Of a DNA stretch of 64,000 nucleotides, positions 50,633-59,298 are shown in pieces. Origin of the DNA: Microbacterium stercoris (GTDB lineage Bacteria > Actinomycetota > Actinomycetes > Actinomycetales > Microbacteriaceae); the NCBI RefSeq assembly GCF_017592545.1, contig NZ_JAGFOA010000002.1, positions 1-64,000 on the forward strand, written 5' to 3'. Positions within the stretch are counted from its first letter, which is position 1. Each line of letters starts with the position of its first letter. The notes under the pieces were generated by a model. It searched no databases. It saw nothing but the letters and a program-made list of their open reading frames with translations, and was not told where the DNA came from. The position numbers were made by a program, and so were the translations under genes.

Positions 50633-51156
50633 ACGAGACCTCCGTGACGCGGCGGGCGGATGGCCGGCTCGAGCTGCCGGAACAGGGCTCGGCTGGCGCT
50701 CTCGATCATACCGAGGGCGTCATCGAAGGCCCGGTCGTCCCCGTAGTAGGGGTCGGCGACATCCGGGCCGAGGGCCGACGGATCGAAGGACGTCAGCAGC
50801 GAGATCCGGTCGCGGTGGTTGTCGTGCTGGGCCCAGTGCCGCAGGATCCGCTCGTGGGTGCGGTCGAGGGCGATGATCAGGTCGTTCTCCTCGAACGCGT
50901 CCGGGGTGAACTGACGGGCGCGGTGCGCCGATCCGTCGTAGCCGCGGCGTTCGAGGGCCGCGAGGGTGCGCTGATCGGCCCGCTCGCCCACGTGCCAGTC
51001 GCCCGTGCCCGAGCTCGACGACACGACGGCGTGCCCAAGCCCCGCACGCTCGGCGAGGTGACGGAAGACCACCTCGGCCATCGGCGAGCGGCAGATGTTG
51101 CCGGTGCACACGAAGACCACGCGGAAAGGCGAGGCGGACTGGTCGGGGACAGTCAT
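50629..51156 (-). CDS. Low molecular weight protein tyrosine phosphatase
   Basis: A 175-residue phosphatase. The P-loop is VFVCTGNICRSPMAE, with nucleophile Cys17 and Arg23; the general acid Asp lies in VADPYYGDDRAF. It removes phosphate from tyrosine residues; targets are unknown. The ATG at 51156 is chosen because the protein begins normally there, while longer frames add low-complexity sequence. The stop overlaps the purB start. Confidence 0.9.
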   Translation of the reverse strand: MTVPDQSASPFRVVFVCTGNICRSPMAEVVFRHLAERAGLGHAVVSSSSGTGDWHVGERADQRTLAALERRGYDGSAHRARQFTPDAFEENDLIIALDRTHERILRHWAQHDNHRDRISLLTSFDPSALGPDVADPYYGDDRAFDDALGMIESASRALFRQLEPAIRPPRHGGLV

Positions 51157-51288
51157 GCGCCCATTCTGCCGCTCGCGGGCCCGCCGTGGTGAGGCGGGGG
51201 AGTCGTCCCCAGGCCCGTTTCGGGGCGGTGCGTTCCCGGATCCCCGGATCCGGCGTCGCGGCTCCCGGCGGTGGGCGAGCGTGAAGAC

Positions 51289-51552
51289 ATGACCTTCGAT
51301 TCGGATGCCCCGCACGCCGCCGCGCGCGGCTGCCTCACGCGGGCCCGCGGACACCTCGAACGGGTGGCGCCCGCTCTCGCGGCGCTCGCCGTGGAGGTCG
51401 CGTGGGAGTCGCCCGCGGCGGGCGAGTACCGCGCACAGGTCGACACTCAGCGGCGCGTGGCCGAGGGGCTCATCCTCGACTGCGACGCGGCCGGCGACGG
51501 CCTGCGAGCACTCGAGCTGCGGCCCGTCGCGACGGGGGAGGGAGGCGGCTGA
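51289..51552 (+). CDS. Small WXG100-like protein paired with hydrolase gene
   Basis: An 87-residue, helical protein with a Trp at the expected turn (LAVEVAWESPAAGEYRAQVD), resembling half-length WXG100 members of actinobacteria. It lies directly before a hydrolase gene whose N-terminus is also WXG-like, a pair typical of type VII substrates. The turn is W-E-S, not W-x-G, and similarity is at pattern level only. The start at 51289 has GAAG shortly upstream. Confidence 0.55.
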   Translation: MTFDSDAPHAAARGCLTRARGHLERVAPALAALAVEVAWESPAAGEYRAQVDTQRRVAEGLILDCDAAGDGLRALELRPVATGEGGG

Positions 51553-51553
51553 C

Positions 51554-52972
51554 GTGGAGGTGACCGAGGGCTTTGTGATCCAGGTCGACCCCGAGTCGCT
51601 GCGCCTCGCGGCGGGCCGCGCCGACCTGGTGGCCGATGACCTTGCCGCTGCCGCGGCCGAGGCGTTCGCGGCGGCGGCCGAGGCATCCTGGCACCTGCAG
51701 ACGCGCGGGCTGGGCGCGCGCATCACCGAACTGCACGACGGCGTGCTCGGCACCGCTGGGCGCCTGCGCTATTGCGCGGATGTCTACGAGGCGGCCGAGG
51801 CCAGCTGGACGCTCGACACCTACGGGCGCGGCAGCGCCCTCGGCGCGGCCGCGGAGAGCGCGCTCGATCTCCTGTCCGCGCGCTACGAGGGGTCGGATCT
51901 CGATCCGCTCGCCGACGCGCGGCGCCTCCTGGCCGAGCGGCGGGCGCACGCGGTCGACGGCGTCGCCGAGAACCTCGCGGCGCTGCCGGATGTGCGCTGG
52001 GTGCTCCCGCTGCTCGGATCGCCACCGGCGACGACCGCAGCCGCCGCGCTGCCATCGGCTTCGGTGGCGGCGACCGCCGCGTATCGCGCCTTCGTCGCGC
52101 GGGGGCGCGGCACCGTTCCCCGGGGGCGCGAGCTCGGCGACGATCCGAACGGCCAGCGGATCTCGGTGACGGTCGAGAAGCCGCGGTCCTCGGGCGAGGG
52201 CGCCCCGGTGGGCATGGCGGGCGCGGCCCGGCGCATCCCGCAGGGCCCGGATGACCTCGTCCGCGTGGAGACGTATCGGTTCCCCGATGGGCACGCGGAG
52301 CACGCGGTCTACGTGCAGGGCACGCGCGAGATGACGCAGGACGGCGACTGGGGCGTGCTTCCCCTGCCGGAGGCGGGAAAGGATGCCTCCGACATGGAGT
52401 CCAACGCCGACACATACCTCGGCGATCAGAAGAGCGAGGCGTACCGCGGTGTCGAGCGGGTGATCGCGCGTGCGCTGGAGCAGGTCGATGCGGACCCGCA
52501 GGACGCTCTCCACCTCTTCGGTCACTCGCAGGGCGGCATGATCGTCGAGCGGCTTGCGTCCGAGGGCGACCTGAACGTCGAGACCGTGGTCTCGTTCGCC
52601 TCACCGCAGCAGGCGCACCTCGACGACTCCGTCCTGCATGTGAACCTCGCCTACACGGACGACCCCGTGGCGGGCCTCGTGGGGGAGGGCGTGCCCGGAG
52701 CTGCGGGCGCACCGGGCAGCGCCGTGATCACCGACACGTTCGATCCGGGTGCGGATCCGTTCGCCCCGCTCGAGCCCCACCGGCTCGAGCACTACGTCGC
52801 GCTCGCCGCGGAGGCCGACGCGTCCGACGACCGGCGCCTCGATGCGATCGATGGCGTCTTCGACCATCTCGCCGAGGCGCAGAGCGTCGAGGTCGCGACC
52901 GGGAACGTCACCCGGGTGAGCCGTGACGGAGCGCCGGTCAGCGGCTCTTCTTCTCCTGGGGACGCAGGATGA
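51554..52972 (+). CDS. Alpha/beta hydrolase with WXG-like N-terminus
   Basis: A 472-residue protein. Residues 1-~100 are Ala-rich helical hairpins with a central Trp (AAEASWHLQTRGLGARITEL), like WXG/DUF type VII substrate domains. The C-terminal half is an alpha/beta hydrolase with the nucleophile elbow LFGHSQGGMIVERL (Ser325) and a likely late His. There is no Sec signal, so export, if any, would use the type VII system. The product may be a lipase or esterase effector. The start is GTG 51554, 1 nt after the upstream stop; GTG 51560 is an alternative. The 3' end overlaps the convergent holin-like gene by 35 bp. Confidence 0.65.
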   Translation: MEVTEGFVIQVDPESLRLAAGRADLVADDLAAAAAEAFAAAAEASWHLQTRGLGARITELHDGVLGTAGRLRYCADVYEAAEASWTLDTYGRGSALGAAAESALDLLSARYEGSDLDPLADARRLLAERRAHAVDGVAENLAALPDVRWVLPLLGSPPATTAAAALPSASVAATAAYRAFVARGRGTVPRGRELGDDPNGQRISVTVEKPRSSGEGAPVGMAGAARRIPQGPDDLVRVETYRFPDGHAEHAVYVQGTREMTQDGDWGVLPLPEAGKDASDMESNADTYLGDQKSEAYRGVERVIARALEQVDADPQDALHLFGHSQGGMIVERLASEGDLNVETVVSFASPQQAHLDDSVLHVNLAYTDDPVAGLVGEGVPGAAGAPGSAVITDTFDPGADPFAPLEPHRLEHYVALAAEADASDDRRLDAIDGVFDHLAEAQSVEVATGNVTRVSRDGAPVSGSSSPGDAG

Positions 52973-53336
52973 TGCCGAACACCCAGTTGATGAGGCTGAT
53001 CAGCAGCGCCGCCACCACACCCCACCAGAAGTCGCCGACGTCGAGGCCCCAGTTCCACGACTGGGTGACCACGCCCGTCAGCCAGAGCAGGAAGCCGTTC
53101 ACCACCAGCGAGATGAGACCCAGCGTGAGGATGTAGATCGGGAAGGCGACGATCTTGATGACCGTGCCGACGATCGTGTTGATGATCGCGAAGATCGCGC
53201 TCACCGCGAGCAGGGTGAGCACAAGCTGCAGGTCGCCGCCGGGCGAGAAGGGCGTCACGGTCACCTGCAGGGCCGGGATCAGCGTCACGACCCAGATGGC
53301 GAACGCGTTCACGATGACGCGGACGATGAAGCGCAT
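52938..53336 (-). CDS. Phage holin family 4-type membrane protein
   Basis: A 132-residue protein with four hydrophobic segments (first RVIVNAFAIWVVTLIPAL, last GVVAALLISLINWVFGIIL) and a short basic tail, RPQEKKSR. It matches the pattern of the phage holin superfamily 4 proteins widespread in bacterial chromosomes, which have no demonstrated lytic role there. The ATG at 53336 (MRFIVRVIV) is the family start. Its last codons overlap the opposing hydrolase gene. Confidence 0.8.
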   Translation of the reverse strand: MRFIVRVIVNAFAIWVVTLIPALQVTVTPFSPGGDLQLVLTLLAVSAIFAIINTIVGTVIKIVAFPIYILTLGLISLVVNGFLLWLTGVVTQSWNWGLDVGDFWWGVVAALLISLINWVFGIILRPQEKKSR

Positions 53337-53373
53337 GAGCCGAGTGTGCCATCCCGGCCTTCGATATGTCAGA

Positions 53374-54132
53374 TCAGGCCGGCGCCCCGACCAGGCGGGA
53401 GATCTCATCGGCGGCGGCGATCGCGGCATCCGCGAACTGCTCGATCGAGGTGCCGGGGTGCTCGAGGGCGATCGATGAGATCGACAGGCCGTGGGTGACG
53501 GCGCCCGTGTGATCTCGGATCCCGGCCGAGACGCAGACGGTGCCGATCTCGTTCTCGCCGAGATCGGTCGCGAAGCCGCGCATGCGCACGCGGTCGAGCT
53601 CGGCATTCAGGGCATCGAGGGTGGTGAGGGTGGCGTTCGTGCGGGCGGGGAGACCCACGCGCTCGGCGAGGTCGGCCACCCGGGCGGCCGGCCAGGAAGC
53701 CAGGACGACCTTGCCCATTCCGGTGCAGTGCATCGGCATGGAGTGACCGACGCGCGACTTCATCTGGTACGGCTTCGAGGCGTCGCGGCGAATCAGGTAG
53801 ACGATCTCGCTGTCCGTGGCGACGCCCACGTGCACGGTGCAGTCGACCTCGGCGACAAGGCGGTCGACGATCGGGCGGGCGATCTGGGCGATGTCGACCG
53901 AGGCGAGCGCGCGCCCCGCGAGCGAGAGCATCCCGGGGCCGGCGCGGTAGCCCCGCTCGCCGTCGCCCGCGATGAAGTCGCGGGCGACGAGAGTGGCGAG
54001 GATGCGATGCACCGTGGCCTTGGCGAGGCCCGATGCGGCGACGATGTCGGTGAACCGGGTGTGCTCGAGGGCGGCCCCCAGCACGTTGAGCGTCTTCTCG
54101 CTGGCGCTGAGCGCGCCGTTCTCGTCCGTCAT
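53374..54132 (-). CDS. IclR family transcriptional regulator
   Basis: A 252-residue IclR protein. The winged HTH is FTDIVAASGLAKATVHRILA; the effector domain has the family blocks GHSMPMHCTGMGKVVLASWP and CVSAGIRDHTGAVTHGLSIS. The ATG at 54132 has GGGAGAG 6 nt upstream. It is divergent from eda-kdgK, and a GTTTCG-N5-CGGAAC site lies between them, with a better copy in the transporter/uxaC promoter. It is therefore the probable regulator of the whole glucuronate cluster, likely responding to KDG or a related hexuronate. Confidence 0.85.
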   Translation of the reverse strand: MTDENGALSASEKTLNVLGAALEHTRFTDIVAASGLAKATVHRILATLVARDFIAGDGERGYRAGPGMLSLAGRALASVDIAQIARPIVDRLVAEVDCTVHVGVATDSEIVYLIRRDASKPYQMKSRVGHSMPMHCTGMGKVVLASWPAARVADLAERVGLPARTNATLTTLDALNAELDRVRMRGFATDLGENEIGTVCVSAGIRDHTGAVTHGLSISSIALEHPGTSIEQFADAAIAAADEISRLVGAPA

Positions 54133-54193
54133 GTCCAACTCTCCCGTGCCTGGTGTCGGCGTCGTCGCTGACTAGACTTGATTATAGAACTGG

Positions 54194-54210
54194 GTTTCGC
54201 TGGACGGAAC
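54194..54210. promoter_or_regulatory. Candidate IclR operator (GTTTCG-N5-CGGAAC)
   Basis: A 17 bp inverted repeat with one arm mismatch, 28 bp before the eda start and 62 bp from the divergent IclR start. The second copy, GTTCCG-N5-CGGAAC, is at 57618-57634. The shared arms and spacer length make a common regulator likely. Confidence 0.6.
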
Positions 54211-54237
54211 TCGCGACACGGCACCATGGAGGTCCGC

Positions 54238-54873
54238 ATGACTGAACTCTCGCAGAGCGTGCTCGACGGGCAGCGTCTCGTTCCGCTGGCGGCGCCCGCG
54301 AACCCGGCGCAGACCGAGGCTCTCCGCGAGGGTCTGATCGCGGGGGGTCTCCCCATCGTCGAGGTCGGCCTGCGCAACGCCTACGCCGCCACCGCTCTCG
54401 CCGAACTCGCCGCGGCGGGCGGGCTCATCGTCGGCGCCGGCACCGTGCTCGACGGCGCGCAGGCCGTGAGCGCGATCGACGCGGGTGCGCAGTTCCTCGT
54501 CACCCCCGGCTACGCCGACGACATCGTCGAGGTCGCGCAGCGGCGCGGCATCCCGATCGTTCCGGGAACGGCCACCGCGACCGAGGTGCTGCGCGCGCGC
54601 CAGGCGGGCCTGCGGTTCGTCAAGCTGTTCCCGGCCAACGTGCTCGGCGGCCTCTCGCTCATCAACGCCCTCAGCGCGGCGTTCACCGACATGCGCTTTA
54701 TGCCGTCCGGGGGCGTCACGCAGGCCACCCTCGTGGAGCACCTCTCGCACCCCGCCGTGGGCGCGGTCAGCGGCAGCTGGCTCACCTCGGGCGCCCTGCT
54801 CGACAAGGGGGCCGACGCGGTCGCCGAGGTCGTGCGCGCATCCGTGGCGCTGGCGGCGACGGTCCAGAAGTGA
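54238..54873 (+). CDS. eda: 2-dehydro-3-deoxy-phosphogluconate aldolase
   Basis: A 211-residue KDPG/KHG aldolase. The Schiff-base lysine is K129 in LRFVKLFPANVLGG; the family pattern also shows GAGTVLDGAQ and the phosphate-binding FMPSGGVTQ. It splits KDPG to pyruvate and glyceraldehyde 3-phosphate, the last step of the hexuronate route encoded here. GGAGG lies just upstream of the ATG at 54238. The stop overlaps the kdgK start (GTGA). Confidence 0.92.
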   Translation: MTELSQSVLDGQRLVPLAAPANPAQTEALREGLIAGGLPIVEVGLRNAYAATALAELAAAGGLIVGAGTVLDGAQAVSAIDAGAQFLVTPGYADDIVEVAQRRGIPIVPGTATATEVLRARQAGLRFVKLFPANVLGGLSLINALSAAFTDMRFMPSGGVTQATLVEHLSHPAVGAVSGSWLTSGALLDKGADAVAEVVRASVALAATVQK

Positions 54874-55814
54874 CCGGCCTCGTCACGGTCGGCGAGAGCC
54901 TGGCTCTCGTCTACGGATCCCGCGCGGGCGGGTTCGACGCGATTTCGGATGCGAGCGTCAGCTTCGGCGGCGCGGAGAGCAATGTGGCCATCGCCGCCGC
55001 CCGGCTGGGCGCCGAGTCGACGTGGATCGGCCGGGTCGGCGATGACGCCTTCGGCCGCCGCATCACGCGCGCGATCCGCGGCGAGGGGGTGCGGGTGCAC
55101 GCCACGGTCGACCCCGAGCGGCCCACGGCGCTGATGGTGAAGGATCGCCCGGCAATCGGCCGCACGCGTGTCGTCTATTACCGCGCAGGCAACGCCGGCA
55201 GCCGGATCGCGCCGGACGACGTGCCGCAAGACGTCGTCTCGGACGCCGACATCTTCCACTTCACGGGCATCTCGCTGGCCCTCGGCGACCAGTCGGCGGC
55301 TACCGTGCTCGCCGCCGCGCGCGCGGCGAAGGCCGCCGGCGTCACGGTGTCGTTCGACCTCAACCACCGCTCCAAGCTGTGGAGCACGGATGCCGCAGGC
55401 GCGGCCTTCCGCGAGGTTCTCGACTTCGCCGACATCGTCTTCGCGGGCGACGACGAGGCCGCGCTCGCCGTCGGCGACGGCGCCCCCGAGGAGCTCGCCG
55501 ACCGCATCGCCGCGTACGGCGCCCGCGAGGTCGTGATCAAGCTGGGCGAGCGCGGCGCGCTCGCCCTCGTCAACGGCGTCACCTACGAGCAGCCGCCGTA
55601 TCGCGTCGAAGTCGCCGACACCGTCGGCGCGGGCGACGCGTTTGTAGGCGGCTACCTCGCCGAGCACCTGGCCGGTGCGGGGCTCGCGCAGCGGATGGCC
55701 ACGGCGGCCGCCGCAGGCGCCTGCGCCTGCCGCGGCGACGGCGACTGGGAGATGATGCCCACGCGTCGCGACATCTCCGAGCTGCTCGCGGGAGGCGATC
55801 CGGTCTCGCGCTGA
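54870..55814 (+). CDS. kdgK: 2-keto-3-deoxygluconate kinase (PfkB family)
   Basis: A 314-residue ribokinase-type kinase. N-terminal SFGGAESNVAIAAARLGAES and C-terminal VEVADTVGAGDAFVGGYLAE (catalytic Asp) are family signatures, and RTRVVYYRAGNAGSRIAPDD fits the KDG kinase group. It phosphorylates 2-keto-3-deoxygluconate to KDPG, the substrate of the upstream aldolase. The GTG start overlaps the eda stop. The assignment rests mainly on the pathway context. Confidence 0.88.
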   Translation: MTGLVTVGESLALVYGSRAGGFDAISDASVSFGGAESNVAIAAARLGAESTWIGRVGDDAFGRRITRAIRGEGVRVHATVDPERPTALMVKDRPAIGRTRVVYYRAGNAGSRIAPDDVPQDVVSDADIFHFTGISLALGDQSAATVLAAARAAKAAGVTVSFDLNHRSKLWSTDAAGAAFREVLDFADIVFAGDDEAALAVGDGAPEELADRIAAYGAREVVIKLGERGALALVNGVTYEQPPYRVEVADTVGAGDAFVGGYLAEHLAGAGLAQRMATAAAAGACACRGDGDWEMMPTRRDISELLAGGDPVSR

Positions 55815-55822
55815 CCCCTCGT

Positions 55823-55921
55823 CGTTCGTCGAGCGAGCGCCAGCGAGTCGAGACGCCCAAGCCTCCGTGCGGGGGCCTGGGCGTCTCGACTCGGTCGTTC
55901 CTCCCTCTCTCGACGAGCGGG
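55823..55921. repeat. REP-like cluster 3 (one A, one B unit)
   Basis: One A unit (variant with GAGCGCCAGCGAG) and one B unit face each other across about 22 bp. Their inner ends (GAGACGCCCAAGCC and GGGCGTCTCGACTC) pair to form a long hairpin. The pair sits between the convergent kdgK and transporter genes and probably ends both transcripts. Confidence 0.8.
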
Positions 55922-55943
55922 GAAGGAGGGAGGCGGCGCGGGG

Positions 55944-57569
55944 TCAGTCGTCGGAGGGCTTGCGCCAGGTGCCGGCGCGGAGCGCGTCCTCCACGGGCCA
56001 CAGCTTCTCGTAGCGACGGCCGGCGAGCTTCGACATCAGCTTCGCGACGGCCGGGTCGGCGTCGGCCTTGGCGCCGCCGTTCTCGAGGCGGGTGATCTCG
56101 GTGAGCAGCACCTCGTGGGTCGGCTTGTCGAGGCGGAAGAGCCGCGACATGATCAGCGCGATCACGATCAGCGCGAGCGGCAGGAACACGGTCACCGACG
56201 CGATCGCCGACGAGACGCCGTCGGGCTGCACGAGCACGCACGCGTCGACGCAGTTCGGGTCGAGCTGCGTGCCGCCCTCGGAGCCGGGCTTCAGGTAGCC
56301 GGAGGCGTCGATGATGCCGCCGACGATGAGCGAGCCGATGGCGCCGGTCGACTTGCGGCCGAAGGTCATGACCGCGGCGTAGACGCCGGCGCGGTGCTGG
56401 CCGGTCATCAGGTAGTCCACATCCGGGATGAACGGGTAGACGTTCCAGGGGGTGAACTCGAGCAGAGCGCGACCCGCCTGGTACGCGATGCCGATGACGA
56501 TGAGCATCGCGATCGGGTTCTCGATGTCGAACAGGTACACCGCGCCGAGCGCGAGCAGCGAGGCGATGATCGTGACGTACGAGGTGGCGTACAGGAAGCG
56601 CGGGCCCTTGGCGACCATGAGGAATCCGGCGCCGATGGTCACGGGGAGGCCCACGATGGCAAGCGACTGCAGCGTCAGGCCGAAGGTCTCGGATCCCGCC
56701 AGCGAGTAGACCACGAAGAAGGTCAGCGCGCTCGAGAAGACGTCCTTGGCGGTGAACGAGCACAGGTAGATCACCAGGTGCTTCACGAAGGTGAGGTTCT
56801 TGAACGTGGAGCCGGCCTGGGTCACCGTGTCGGCCAGGGTCTTCCACACGCTCAGGCGCGGCTGCGCCTCGAGCTCGGCGAGGTACTCGGGGGTGAGCTT
56901 CTTCTCCCACGTCGTGAAGTAGGCGATGGCGACGCCGGCGGCGAAGAGCACGGCCATGGCCGATCCGGCGATCAGGTACGCGTTCGGGTTGCCCGCGGCC
57001 TTGATCGCGGCGGGGAGGGCGAACACGAGGAACGTTCCGGTGGCCGAGAAGAACATGCGCGTGGACGAGAGCTTGGTGCGGCCCACGTAGTCGGGGGTCA
57101 TCTCGTTGGGCAGGGTCTCCCACGGGATCAGGATGACCGCCATCACGATCTCGATGACGAGATAGACGACGAGGTAGTACCAGAAGCCCATCCCGGCGAT
57201 CCACAGCAGCGGGAACGTGACGAGCACGGCCGGGGCGCCGATGAGCAGGAAGAAGTGGCGGCGTCCGAAGCGGCGGCCGAGCTTCGTGCGGAAGAAGTTG
57301 TCGGTGAGCGGACCGATGAGCAGGCTGACGATCGCGTCGACGATGCGGGCGATGGCGAGGATCGCGCCACCCTCGACGGCCGAGACGTTGCCGTAGGTGG
57401 TGAAGAAGAACAGCATCAGGCCGCCGACGATGGTGTTCCATCCGCCGCCCATGAGGTCGACGACGCCGTAGCCCATCGAGCGGACGATGGTGATCGGCTT
57501 CGCGGTGAAGACCCGGCCGGTCGAATAGTCGCGCTCCGCCTTCGGAGACGCGTCGGTGCGGGAGTGCAT
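55944..57569 (-). CDS. GPH-type MFS transporter, probable glucuronide/glucuronate importer
   Basis: A 541-residue polytopic protein with about 12 spans, of the glycoside-pentoside-hexuronide cation symporter type (DFxxN-like region: VSLLIGPLTDNFFRTKLGRR; central VGRTKLSSTRMFFSATGTFL). The long hydrophilic C-terminal part (from DKPTHEVLLTEITRLENGG) is unusual for GPH proteins. The ATG at 57569 has AAGGA upstream; the longer frame starts in the promoter. It is divergent from uxaC with a shared IclR-type operator, so it most likely brings in glucuronate or glucuronides. Confidence 0.82.
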   Translation of the reverse strand: MHSRTDASPKAERDYSTGRVFTAKPITIVRSMGYGVVDLMGGGWNTIVGGLMLFFFTTYGNVSAVEGGAILAIARIVDAIVSLLIGPLTDNFFRTKLGRRFGRRHFFLLIGAPAVLVTFPLLWIAGMGFWYYLVVYLVIEIVMAVILIPWETLPNEMTPDYVGRTKLSSTRMFFSATGTFLVFALPAAIKAAGNPNAYLIAGSAMAVLFAAGVAIAYFTTWEKKLTPEYLAELEAQPRLSVWKTLADTVTQAGSTFKNLTFVKHLVIYLCSFTAKDVFSSALTFFVVYSLAGSETFGLTLQSLAIVGLPVTIGAGFLMVAKGPRFLYATSYVTIIASLLALGAVYLFDIENPIAMLIVIGIAYQAGRALLEFTPWNVYPFIPDVDYLMTGQHRAGVYAAVMTFGRKSTGAIGSLIVGGIIDASGYLKPGSEGGTQLDPNCVDACVLVQPDGVSSAIASVTVFLPLALIVIALIMSRLFRLDKPTHEVLLTEITRLENGGAKADADPAVAKLMSKLAGRRYEKLWPVEDALRAGTWRKPSDD

Positions 57570-57617
57570 GTGGGTGGGATCCTTCCTCAGGCCGCGCACG
57601 GGAGGCGCCTTTGCCTT

Positions 57618-57634
57618 GTTCCGCATGACGGAAC
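57618..57634. promoter_or_regulatory. Candidate IclR operator (GTTCCG-N5-CGGAAC)
   Basis: A perfect 6-5-6 inverted repeat in the divergent promoter between the GPH transporter (start 57569) and uxaC (start 57835). A related site lies upstream of eda at 54194. A lone GTTCCG half-site occurs at 57737-57742, nearer to uxaC. Confidence 0.65.
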
Positions 57635-57834
57635 GATGGTCTGCCATGCGGACACGAGGGTATGCAACGCCTCATCCGGGGTGCAAATCGACTCGACGGG
57701 TGCTGGCGGGGCCGGTGTGCGGGGTGGAGGCGAGGAGTTCCGCGCGATCGAGTACCGTGGAATCCGAATATGAACCTCTGGTCCGTCAGGCGAAACTCGG
57801 CGGATCATCAACACGGCGAAGGCGGCGATCGACG

Positions 57835-59298
57835 ATGACGCACGACACGGCTTCCGCGCCCACCGGAGCGGGCACCCGCCCCTTCCTCGGGCCGGACTTC
57901 CTGCTCGGATCCGAGACTGCCAAGCGCCTCTTCGCGCTCGCGGGCTCGGTTCCGGTCGTGGACTACCACTGCCACCTCAGCGCGGCGGAACTGGCCGACG
58001 ACCGTCGCTTCGCGACGATCACCGAAGCGTGGCTGGGGGCGGATCACTACAAGTGGCGCCTGATGCGCGGCGCCGGCGTCGAGGAGCGCCTCATCACGGG
58101 CGACGCCTCGGATCTCGAGAAGTTCCAGGCCTTCGCCGCCGTGGTCGGCCGGGCGATCGGCAACCCCGTGCAGCACTGGGCGCACCTCGAGCTGCAGCGC
58201 TACTTCGACATCGACGACGTGCTCGACGCCGACAGCGCCCGCGACATCTACGACCGCGCCAACGCGAAGCTGCAGCAGCCCGAGTTCAGCGCCCGCGGCC
58301 TCGTGAAGGCCAGCGGTGTGGAGGTCATCTGCACAACGGACGACCCGCTCGACACCCTCGAGCACCACGAGGCGCTGGCCGCCGCAGACCACTTCGACAC
58401 GCTGGTGGTGCCGGGCTTCCGCCCCGACGGCGTGCTCCGCATCGAGCGCGACGCGTTCCTGCCCTACGTCGAGCGCCTCGCCGCGCTCACGGGATCGGAG
58501 ATCTCCGACTTCGAGAGCCTCTCCGCCGCCCTCGAGCAGCGCATCGCGTTCTTCGACGAGCGCGGCTGCACGGTCTCGGATCAGTCGCTCGAGATCTTCC
58601 CGAAGCGCCCGGCCACCGACGAGCAGGCGGATGCCCTGCTCCGTCGCCGACTCGCCGGCGAGACGCTGAGCGCTCAGGATGCCGACGACTTCCGCTGGGC
58701 GCTGATGCGCCGCCTCGCGAAGCTCTACCACGCCCGCGACTGGGTGATGGAGCTGCACCTCAACGCGCTGCGCGACGCCAACCCGCGGCTGATGCGGTCG
58801 ATCGGTCATGACACCGGCTTCGATGCCATCGGCGAGGACCGCCCGATCGAGGCCCTGCGCCTCTTCCTCGGTGAGCTGGAGGACGACGACACGCTGCCCC
58901 GCACGCTGCTGTTCACCGTCGACGAGGGCCAGAACAAGCAGCTCGCCGTGCTCGCCACCTGCTTCCCGGGCGAGGGCATCGCCGCCAAGGTGCAGCTGGG
59001 CAACGCCTGGTGGTTCAACGACACGATCGCGGGCATGGCGGCGCAGATCCGCACGTTCGCCGAGGTCGGCTACCTGCCTGCCGCGGTCGGCATGGTGACC
59101 GACTCGCGCTCGTTCCTGTCGTACCCGCGCCACGAGTACTTCCGCCGCATCGTGGTGGACATCGTCGCGCAGTGGGTCGATGCGGGGGAGTTCCCCGCGA
59201 ACGACGCGACGCTCGTGTCGATCCTGCGCGACATCTTCCACGACAACGCCGTGCGCTACTTCCGCTTCGACGTGCCTCTGGCGGGAGGCGCCGCGTGA
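57835..59298 (+). CDS. uxaC: Glucuronate isomerase
   Basis: A 487-residue uronate isomerase of the amidohydrolase superfamily. The N-terminal metal motif is VVDYHCHLSAAELADDRRF, with further conserved blocks VEVICTTDDPLDTLEHH and TDSRSFLSYPRHEYFRRIVV. It converts D-glucuronate to D-fructuronate (or galacturonate to tagaturonate). The ATG at 57835 gives the usual family length. The stop overlaps the GTG of uxuB. First enzyme of the pathway whose later steps follow directly. Confidence 0.93.
   Translation: MTHDTASAPTGAGTRPFLGPDFLLGSETAKRLFALAGSVPVVDYHCHLSAAELADDRRFATITEAWLGADHYKWRLMRGAGVEERLITGDASDLEKFQAFAAVVGRAIGNPVQHWAHLELQRYFDIDDVLDADSARDIYDRANAKLQQPEFSARGLVKASGVEVICTTDDPLDTLEHHEALAAADHFDTLVVPGFRPDGVLRIERDAFLPYVERLAALTGSEISDFESLSAALEQRIAFFDERGCTVSDQSLEIFPKRPATDEQADALLRRRLAGETLSAQDADDFRWALMRRLAKLYHARDWVMELHLNALRDANPRLMRSIGHDTGFDAIGEDRPIEALRLFLGELEDDDTLPRTLLFTVDEGQNKQLAVLATCFPGEGIAAKVQLGNAWWFNDTIAGMAAQIRTFAEVGYLPAAVGMVTDSRSFLSYPRHEYFRRIVVDIVAQWVDAGEFPANDATLVSILRDIFHDNAVRYFRFDVPLAGGAA

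Noticed and set aside
52938..53336. Holin-like gene as evidence of a prophage
   Set aside because: This four-span family is common as a lone chromosomal gene, and no endolysin, integrase or structural phage genes are near.
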